Shown here: piece by piece, positions 60,001 to 64,000 of the stretch
How positions within the stretch are numbered: position 1 is the first letter of the stretch
How the letters are laid out: every line of letters starts with the position of its first letter
Assembly (NCBI RefSeq): GCF_000003815.2
Contig: NC_049992.1
Location: 16,346,378-16,410,377, forward strand
Length of the DNA: 64,000 nucleotides
Direction of reading: 5' to 3'
Source of the DNA: Branchiostoma floridae
Taxonomy: Eukaryota > Chordata > Leptocardii > Amphioxiformes > Branchiostomatidae
Program-made: the position numbers and the translations under genes
The notes under the pieces: generated by a model
Told to the model about the DNA's origin: nothing
What the model saw: only the letters and a program-made list of their open reading frames with translations
Databases searched by the model: none

Positions 60001-61703
60001 GCAATTATCCGGTTGGTGCAACCATGCAAAGTTATCCAGCTGGACAGCACCAGTATTCCTTGCAATTAACAGAAGTATACCTTAATCCGTTGTGCAATTA
60101 ACTGACTTCTACTGTACTGGTAACTCGTGATTGTCCTGCCCGAACCCCCTGTAGTTGGAACAGCAACTTTCCCAGTGTGGACAGGAGATTGAGAAGGGGT
60201 CTCGGGAAATCAAGGCCATGAACTTTAGGAGCAGCAAACAGGAGGACCAGATCAAAGAGGTGCAATATCATAAAAATCATGATGACAACAATAACAAATC
60301 ATAATGATTTACCATCACTAAAATCCCTCTAGGTATCACCTAGAAATTAAAGGCTATTCCATCTTAAACTTTCAGGTGGTTGGCCAGAACATTTTACAAA
60401 AATCAAAATTCTAAGAAACAGGAAGATCTGTATCTTGTTATTGCAATAACATCAAGAGGAATATCATATTTGAACCACCACCTGAGTTTTTTTAGATGGA
60501 ATAGCATACTCTTAATCATAATTAAACCACATCACCAGTTTTTGTGCAGTGTCTGTTTCTCCTTTGGCTTTCCCTTTGTCAAAAATAAAACTTGAGAATA
60601 CACAGTTATTTCTTTGTGTGCTGTGGCCTTCTTTTTCCCAAGCTCTACTTAAAGTGTTGCGCGTCATATTAAGAGCTAAGTGATTAAGAAAACGTATGTC
60701 TTTCCTTTAATTGTAGCTGGAACATCGCACCAAGAGGGATTCACGTGAGATCCAATCCCTCAATCTCAAAAATGAAAACCTTCAAAAACAGATTGAAGAG
60801 GTATAATAAAAAGTGTGTCTTGTGTCTGTGTGTCTTTACTCTAATCCAAATAGTTTATGTCTTCAGTCTAAGAAATCTTTTTTAAACCTTAACAGTTAAT
60901 TTTCTTGCATCCAAGCTATTCTGATGCAGTATGCAAACGCATGTTGAGAAAATGACATCAAAAGTTGAAAACATCTTTTGATGTCAGTTTTCTCCTATCT
61001 CTTCTGTCAGCTGAAACAATATCTGGCAGAGGAAAAGGGAGAAAAGGACCAGAAAACACGCGAGGTCCAAGGGCGCGACCAGGATATCAAGCGCAAGAAT
61101 CGTGAGATTTCAGCCTTGAAAGCAGAGAAGCAGGAACTGGAAGCAAAAATAGACGAGGTATCATAGATTCTGATAGCGCAGAAAAAAATCAGGACATATC
61201 TTTTGTTATATTTCAGTTTGTTTGGTTTTTTTAACATTATCTTTTTGGAGACAACAACTTTCTAGTAGTCTTTACCAGACGTCTTGGTTGCTACAGAAAT
61301 GCTGTTTCGGCAGTGATGATTGGCCAAATACAGAGAACTATAATATGCCAGCTTATTCCTTTGGCATATCATCTCTCCGTGTTTGACCAATTTCTGTAGC
61401 AAACCAAAGAGTCTGGTAGAGACTATTTTGCTAAGAAATCATGTAAGACTCAAGAGATGAAGTTAATCAGTTTGCAGAATCAGCACGTTTTTATCTATCC
61501 CACTTCCGTAGCTGGAGCAGCTTCTGAAGCACGAGACCGGCGAGCGCGAGCGCGAGACCACGGAGAGCAAGAGCCTGGCCTCGCAGAACATCGAGCTGCG
61601 CCGCAAGCTGGAGGACGAGCACGCCAACTACAAGCGGAAGCTGCAGGCGTACCAGGATGGGCAGCAGCGCCAGGCACAGCTCGTGCAGAAGCTGCAAAGC
61701 AAG
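42074..61703 (+). CDS. CROCC: CROCC (rootletin), 5' half with a 16-exon coiled-coil cassette array
   Basis: Exons: 42074-42088, 42161-42346, 45184-45294, then 16 cassettes (53276-53329, 53854-53916, 54339-54431, 54606-54692, 54926-55018, 55131-55223, 55374-55457, 56760-56843, 57259-57342, 57810-57896, 58833-58937, 59317-59421, 59645-59749, 60155-60259, 60717-60800, 61011-61157), then 61512-61703. The gene continues past the window. Every exon is phase 0. Signatures of vertebrate rootletin: MSL start, IREIITKNLS, RVEDLLAQSRAERDE, YNAVSER, and KLQAYQDGQQRQAQLVQKLQ. Rootletin polymerises through coiled coils into the striated rootlet under basal bodies and links centrioles. The vertebrate protein goes directly from YNAVSER to the segment encoded at 61512; the 491 codons between are extra. 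Whether all cassettes are used in one transcript is unknown. Confidence 0.92.
42161..42346 (+). CDS. CROCC: CROCC exon, rootletin N-terminal motif
   Basis: 62 codons starting KLEDSVLGKGEEEPYTIRRG and including VPARIREIITKNLSEEDVSS, homologous to TLESSVL and ALIREIVTRNLS of vertebrate rootletin. Acceptor ..gttactgtag, donor CAG/gtttgt. Confidence 0.88.
43440..44100. repeat. Tandem repeat, about 221-bp unit, three copies
   Basis: gctgactggttggcttaagt recurs at 43531, 43754 and 43974, and gtgcgtgatgtagttgtagg at the same spacing. The copies are over 90 percent alike by eye. The repeat lies in a CROCC intron. Confidence 0.88.
45184..45294 (+). CDS. CROCC: CROCC exon, conserved rootletin block
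   Basis: 37 codons starting EENRMLQNELGRVEDLLAQS and ending IKYNAVSER, close to identical with the vertebrate block. It ends phase 0 directly before the point where the cassette array is inserted. Confidence 0.95.
47622..47747 (+). CDS. CROCC: Possible alternative first exon of CROCC
   Basis: ATG then 41 more codons, MEGVCDVAVETMSDVEMEIE and an acidic continuation ending AEIEDIK, to donor AAG/gtaatg in phase 0. It cannot be an internal exon, since entering from exon 45184 in phase 0 gives a stop. Spliced to a cassette it would give a rootletin lacking the conserved N terminus. An X-box lies about 700 bases downstream (48462). Confidence 0.5.
48462..48475. promoter_or_regulatory. RFX X-box motif in CROCC intron
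   Basis: GTCACC-AT-AGCAAC fits GTNRCC-N(0-3)-RGYAAC. It is one of four such matches in the CROCC locus. Confidence 0.4.
50097..50109. promoter_or_regulatory. RFX X-box motif in CROCC intron
   Basis: GTTACC-T-AGCAAC fits the X-box consensus. It lies 1.7 kb upstream of the possible alternative first exon at 51805. Confidence 0.4.
51805..51855 (+). CDS. CROCC: Possible alternative first exon of CROCC with GC donor
   Basis: ATG in good context (GGTCAAAATGAGC) after a GC-rich stretch, reading MSEELSASGFVRKRVQR to CGG/gcaagt, the standard form of a GC-AG donor, in phase 0. Joined to a cassette it would run straight into coiled coil. Without splicing the frame stops at 51909. No GT donor fits. Confidence 0.35.
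53276..53329 (+). CDS. CROCC: CROCC cassette 1 (18 codons)
   Basis: ATAG/TTGGAACAG.. reads LEQEGLETWENPWEKIST to ACG/gtaacc. It starts like the others, but its tryptophan-rich content and weak acceptor make it the least certain cassette. An X-box overlaps the region just after its donor. Confidence 0.5.
53336..53349. promoter_or_regulatory. RFX X-box motif next to cassette 1
   Basis: GTCGCC-AT-AGCAAC fits the X-box consensus, seven bases after the exon end. Confidence 0.45.
53854..53916 (+). CDS. CROCC: CROCC cassette 2 (21 codons, 3 heptads)
   Basis: LEKALEFESTYHKKARDRIS then Ala, between ..aattctag and GCG/gtaaat. Its start resembles the vertebrate LEQAL that follows YNAVSER. Confidence 0.8.
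54339..54431 (+). CDS. CROCC: CROCC cassette 3 (31 codons)
   Basis: Starts LSEVLKEMEKESLDRTILDL and ends LQEMLAE at GAG/gtaaag; acceptor ..tctcctgacaag. Confidence 0.8.
54606..54692 (+). CDS. CROCC: CROCC cassette 4 (29 codons)
   Basis: Starts LEKEYLLVCDDKSQECAALT and ends TMLLEQ at CAG/gtacta. Confidence 0.85.
54926..55018 (+). CDS. CROCC: CROCC cassette 5 (31 codons)
   Basis: Starts LEKEHSDKKMFQQECKNLTT and ends with a run of five Gln and LEE at GAG/gtaaac. The LEKE start and the spacing to QEC are shared with cassette 4. Confidence 0.85.
55131..55223 (+). CDS. CROCC: CROCC cassette 6 (31 codons)
   Basis: Starts LKKKLEDLEDERQELETNKF and ends LEERIRE at GAG/gtacat; acceptor ..cccttctcttag. 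Confidence 0.88.
55374..55457 (+). CDS. CROCC: CROCC cassette 7 (28 codons, 4 heptads)
   Basis: Starts LEHDLESDRKEMDESTRLNK and ends LQEKVEE at GAG/gtatct. It shares LEHDL and length with cassette 8. Confidence 0.88.
56063..56640 (-). mobile_element. Internally deleted mariner element (578 bp)
   Basis: 39-bp terminal inverted repeats starting CGAGGGGCGTGCAAGAAGTA, one mismatch by eye, flanked by TA on both sides (56061-56062, 56641-56642). Inside, on the minus strand, is the start of a mariner transposase. It sits in the intron between CROCC cassettes 7 and 8 and is non-autonomous. Confidence 0.92.
56158..56457 (-). pseudogene. Mariner transposase N-terminal fragment
   Basis: The frame starts MEPVECRAVIRFLYLKGRTP and includes YGDDAPSYDLVKRWHPEFKR, the helix-turn-helix DNA-binding part of mariner transposases. 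The following catalytic DDD domain is missing; after AIDEASV the similarity breaks, consistent with an internal deletion. It cannot be an active enzyme. Confidence 0.88.
56760..56843 (+). CDS. CROCC: CROCC cassette 8 (28 codons, 4 heptads)
   Basis: Starts LEHDLRRKTQECCNMELVNS and ends IEEKLEQ at CAG/gtcaat; acceptor ..ctgtgtcctag. Confidence 0.85.
57062..57130 (-). mobile_element. SINE fragment
   Basis: On the minus strand it reads ..GCTGCCCCTACGGCCGGTGA..GGCTATGGGACCA.., ending in GGTGAGG repeats. It matches the element at 19950-20075 and the GGTGAGG run near 47976. Confidence 0.5.
57259..57342 (+). CDS. CROCC: CROCC cassette 9 (28 codons, 4 heptads)
   Basis: Starts VQESFAVSKRQCQSLAAQKS and ends LQSVVEE at GAG/gtacta. 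It is the only cassette beginning with Val rather than Leu. Confidence 0.83.
57810..57896 (+). CDS. CROCC: CROCC cassette 10 (29 codons)
   Basis: Starts LEVKVEESPRQATQKMLEQY and ends LENRLQE at GAG/gtgact; acceptor ..gtcccacccaag. Confidence 0.85.
58833..58937 (+). CDS. CROCC: CROCC cassette 11 (35 codons, 5 heptads)
   Basis: Starts LEQVLKWEEEVRAQEAAKRE and ends LSNKINE at GAG/gtgaat. The frame stays open upstream through a GC-rich stretch with ATG at 58682, so an internal start here is conceivable. Confidence 0.88.
59317..59421 (+). CDS. CROCC: CROCC cassette 12 (35 codons, 5 heptads)
   Basis: Starts LESQLDWEHNARERTVSELR and ends KQLKIQE at GAG/gtattc; acceptor ..tttttcctaccag. Confidence 0.88.
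59645..59749 (+). CDS. CROCC: CROCC cassette 13 (35 codons, 5 heptads)
   Basis: Starts LEKIIDGQNKENQRNVREIN and ends EEEVKE at GAG/gtatcc. The REI motif is shared with cassettes 14, 15 and, as REV/REI, 16. Confidence 0.88.
59955..60114. mobile_element. TA-flanked MITE (160 bp), pogo/Tigger-like ends
   Basis: The ends CAGTAGAAACCGTTTATTTG and the inverse of CAGTAGAAGTCAGTTAATTG are flanked by TA (59953-59954, 60115-60116). A similar start, CAGTAGAAACTCATAACGGG, occurs at 63765 without a matching right end in the window. It lies in a CROCC intron. Confidence 0.75.
60155..60259 (+). CDS. CROCC: CROCC cassette 14 (35 codons, 5 heptads)
   Basis: Starts LEQQLSQCGQEIEKGSREIK and ends EDQIKE at GAG/gtgcaa. 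Confidence 0.88.
60717..60800 (+). CDS. CROCC: CROCC cassette 15 (28 codons, 4 heptads)
   Basis: Starts LEHRTKRDSREIQSLNLKNE and ends LQKQIEE at GAG/gtataa. It aligns with cassette 14 if one heptad is removed before SREI. Confidence 0.9.
61011..61157 (+). CDS. CROCC: CROCC cassette 16 (49 codons, 7 heptads)
   Basis: Starts LKQYLAEEKGEKDQKTREVQ and ends LEAKIDE at GAG/gtatca. It is the longest cassette, two heptads more than the 35-codon type. Confidence 0.9.
61266..61425. mobile_element. MITE (about 160 bp) with about 30-bp inverted repeats
   Basis: TAGTCTTTACCAGACGTCTT at the left end and the inverse of TAGTCTCTACCAGACTCTTT at the right, continuing to GGTTGCTACAGAAAT and GGTTTGCTACAGAAAT. 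No coding capacity. It lies between cassette 16 and the next CROCC exon. Confidence 0.7.
61512..61703 (+). CDS. CROCC: CROCC exon after the array, conserved rootletin block
   Basis: 64 codons starting LEQLLKHETGERERETTESK, then IELRRKLEDEHANYKRK and LQAYQDGQQRQAQLVQKLQ. The vertebrate segment is LEQAL..ELRRQLQEE..RRKLQAYQEGQQRQAQLVQRLQ, directly after YNAVSER. It ends AAG/gttggt. The next exon lies beyond the window. Confidence 0.95.
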
Positions 61704-61989
61704 GTTGGTTTCTCATTGTCATGTTTCCACATACTAGTCTGTGTAACACAAACTCTGCCGTCCAGGGCTGTAACTGGCCCGTCCCCGCAGAAACCGGCCA
61801 AATGTTGGACGATCTTCTTCTTTTTGTACTGCTCAGCCCCCTTGACGGGGATTAATAGCAGTGCGCATGTTTGTTAGTTACGGGTGATAGTGCCTTAAAA
61901 CACAGGGAAAATAAAGGCAAAACACAAAAGGAACATAAACAACTGATGGGTGCAAGGGACAAGACAAGTGAGTGCGGTGAGTTAGTGTT

Positions 61990-62460
61990 ATTTACATATA
62001 TACAAAGACGTGTAGGGGCGACTCAATGCAGCAGGGCCCTCCCCAGTTCGGTTTTGAACTGGGAGAGAGACCCCGCCTCCGCCACACCAGGCTCAAGTTC
62101 ATTCCACTCCTGGATGGTACGAGGGAAGAACGAGAGCCTATAGAAGTTGGATTTGCTCGCGATGGCCTGCAGCTTGAAAGCGTGGTTGGTGCGGCGGGAG
62201 CATCGAGTCGCCAGGACCAGTTTGGATGCATGTGGGACAGAGATGTTGTTATGGATGATTTTGTACATGGTAATGAGTCTGGCGTTCTTCCTTCTGGATT
62301 GCAAGGACTGCCAGCCCAGTTGATTGATTAAAGCAGTGACAGAGCATGAGTCTCGTTGGTAGTTGTTTGTTACATACCGGGCCGCTCGTCGCTGGACCAT
62401 CTCGACCTTCCTCACCTGATCTTGGGTGTGCGGATCTGCTACAAGCAAGATTTCATCAGG
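61990..62460 (-). mobile_element. LINE (non-LTR retrotransposon) ORF2 C-terminal fragment
   Basis: The minus-strand frame 62448-62023 includes VQRRAARYVTNNYQRDSCSV, LGWQSLQSRRKNARLITMYK and FFPRTIQEWNELE, the typical tail after the reverse-transcriptase domain in CR1/Jockey-like elements. Catalytic parts are absent, so it is a 5'-truncated or fragmentary copy in a CROCC intron. Confidence 0.8.
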
Positions 62461-63179
62461 ATAGTTTAAATACAGGGTTCAAAATACTTGTTTACCATTG
62501 CTGAGAAGCTTATGTTTTCGGTGCTGTTTGTAGGACCTGGTGTGTTGGTGGATAGATCTTACTCGTGTCACTGTCAAAAGATAGGGGATGCTGTCTGAAA
62601 TGATTGACCATTTCCTAACCTATCCAGTTGCTTTAGTAACTGTTACCTTGGGATATTGAGTTATTCCAAAGTGTCCATGGTTACTCCTCCAAGTATAGCT
62701 AGTAAGCCCAGACCATTGTAACATTGCTACATTCAGTCAGTTTGATTGCTTCCCCAAAAATTCTCCTAATCCTAGAAACCAGAAGTATTCCTCTGATTAT
62801 TTCCATCTGACAAACAGAAATGTGAAAGTATGTTTACTGCACATTCCTTTATATTAACAAGGAATGTAAAAGAACACAATGTGGCAATAATTTTTGGCTT
62901 AGATCACTAGGTAAAACAGTTGCCAATCTTTTTTAGTATTGAAAATGATAATCATTTAAAAGAGACACGTGCAAGATTTGTTGCATAAATATTCACTGTT
63001 ACCATGATGGTATGTCTTTTGACTATTTCTGTACTTTGTTCTTTATTATAGTTACACGTATAGTCAGAGTGAAATGATCCTTGCCTTGTTTTTCATCCAA
63101 ACTGAACTGTTGTGAAGAGTCTTTCTCTTTCAAACCATGGAGTGTTGTCAGGGCGGGAGCATGAATGAATACCTCTGTG

Positions 63180-63610
63180 AAAATTCAAGCGTCTCAGACG
63201 GCGAAACGCCGTTTGCGACAACCGTCCAAGGCGTCTTGAATTATTGGGACGCTTTGGACGGTTACGGCGGCGGACGGCATGGGACGGGCTTTTGAACGCC
63301 CGACGAAACGTCCAAGACGGTCCGAACGGCATAACAAACGCTCGGACGCGTCTAGATTGGCACTTTAGACGCGTCCGGTCGGACGTTCGGGACGTCCGAG
63401 ACGGCGTCTGAAAGCGGGCAGCCGGACGCTCCCGCGCTCCGTCGGGCGGGCCCCCCGCTGGGAACAGACGTCTCTGCGGACGGACCAGACGCCGATTGCG
63501 ACGGACGTAAATGACGTAATCCAGGCTGCTGGGACGGATCGGACGCCGATTGCGACGGGCATAAACGGCGTAATCCAGGCCGCTGGTACGGGCGGTAGCC
63601 TCCACCACGC
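63180..63610. repeat. CpG-dense repeat of GGACG/CGTCC words
   Basis: In an AT-rich intron, this stretch is packed with gacggcg, ggacg, cgtcc and related words. Near 63490 and 63546 a unit of about 56 bases, beginning gacgccgattgcgacgg, is repeated in tandem. The 214-codon frame on the minus strand (63737-63093) is a by-product of this composition. A similar word cluster recurs at 63820-63855. Confidence 0.7.
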
Positions 63611-64000
63611 CTTCCCACGGAGGGTACAGATCGTAAAATTGGACAGAAAATGGAATGAAAGGCCAAGAGGCAGTTATCGCTATATTATTAAAGGTTAATA
63701 TCTGGGCCAAACTCCTAGCAAAATATTTTTTCTTCAAGACACAGTTTTAGTTAGTCAGGCAGTACAGTAGAAACTCATAACGGGCCGGTGCATTTAATTT
63801 GGAACGTGTGCAGACGGCTGTCCGGACGCCGTTTCTGACGGCGTCCGGTCACGGCTATGATTTTATGGCCTCTAGGGATAAGCGTTCCCACATACCAAAC
63901 AAACAAATATTCAGCCAGGCAGTGAATTGTAGAAGACCACCCACCACCGGGCCGTCAGGTTTAGCTAAAATCAAACACAACTTGAACAAATTTCTTCGTA

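Larger units (their letters stand above)
61704..64000. other. CROCC intron running off the window
   Basis: It holds the LINE fragment, the CpG-dense repeat and one MITE-like terminus (63765). I found no exon matching the rootletin sequence expected next (a segment with QYKKRC), so this exon should lie beyond 64000. Confidence 0.55.

Noticed and set aside
63093-63737. 214-codon open frame on the minus strand
   Set aside because: Arg/Pro-rich translation of a CpG-dense tandem repeat; internal peptide repeats mirror the DNA repeat.

Overview
The window is animal nuclear DNA: AT-rich, intron-dense, full of short DNA transposons and SINEs, with three recognisable protein-coding genes that all have vertebrate orthologues. 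Protein similarity to vertebrate genes, intron style and repeat content suggest an invertebrate deuterostome, most likely a cephalochordate (amphioxus). That assignment is an inference. Two runs of N (8925-9024 and 28340-28592) are assembly gaps.

Layout. (1) 1026-12193, + strand: a WFDC1/ps20-like gene (secreted WAP four-disulfide-core protein), 8 exons seen. Its first exon with the signal peptide is not found. (2) 12994-33019, - strand: a complete PEX2 gene (peroxisomal RING E3 ligase), 8 phase-0 coding exons, 299 codons, convergent with WFDC1. Its introns carry two apparently identical 479-bp TTAA-flanked elements, two hAT-type MITEs with perfect 8-bp target duplications, SINEs, several tandem repeats, and a minisatellite whose unit resembles the splice acceptor of PEX2 exon 5. 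A TATA-type promoter with a start codon, cut off by a gap, lies in PEX2 intron 3 on the opposite strand. (3) 33020-42073: a divergent intergenic region with CCAAT boxes and a DR1 nuclear-receptor site just upstream of PEX2, a few orphan exon candidates, an RFX-type X-box and a CRE. (4) 42074 to beyond the right edge, + strand: the 5' half of CROCC (rootletin, the ciliary rootlet coiled-coil protein).

The most striking feature is in CROCC. The exon ending with the conserved YNAVSER motif and the exon starting LEQLL.. and holding the conserved KLQAYQ motif encode adjacent sequence in vertebrate rootletin. Here they are separated by 16 small exons (53276-61157, 491 codons). All are phase 0, nearly all begin Leu-Glu (ttgga/ctgga), most end Glu-Glu, Gln-Glu or Lys-Glu, and ten of the sixteen are exact multiples of seven codons (21, 28, 35 or 49). 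This looks like a tandemly duplicated set of heptad-preserving coiled-coil cassettes. Two possible alternative first exons (47622 and 51805) and X-box motifs at 39313, 48462, 50097 and 53336 suggest several promoters in the locus.

CROCC introns also hold a 578-bp internally deleted mariner element with a fossil transposase fragment, two 160-bp MITEs, a LINE reverse-transcriptase tail and a CpG-dense GGACG-word repeat.
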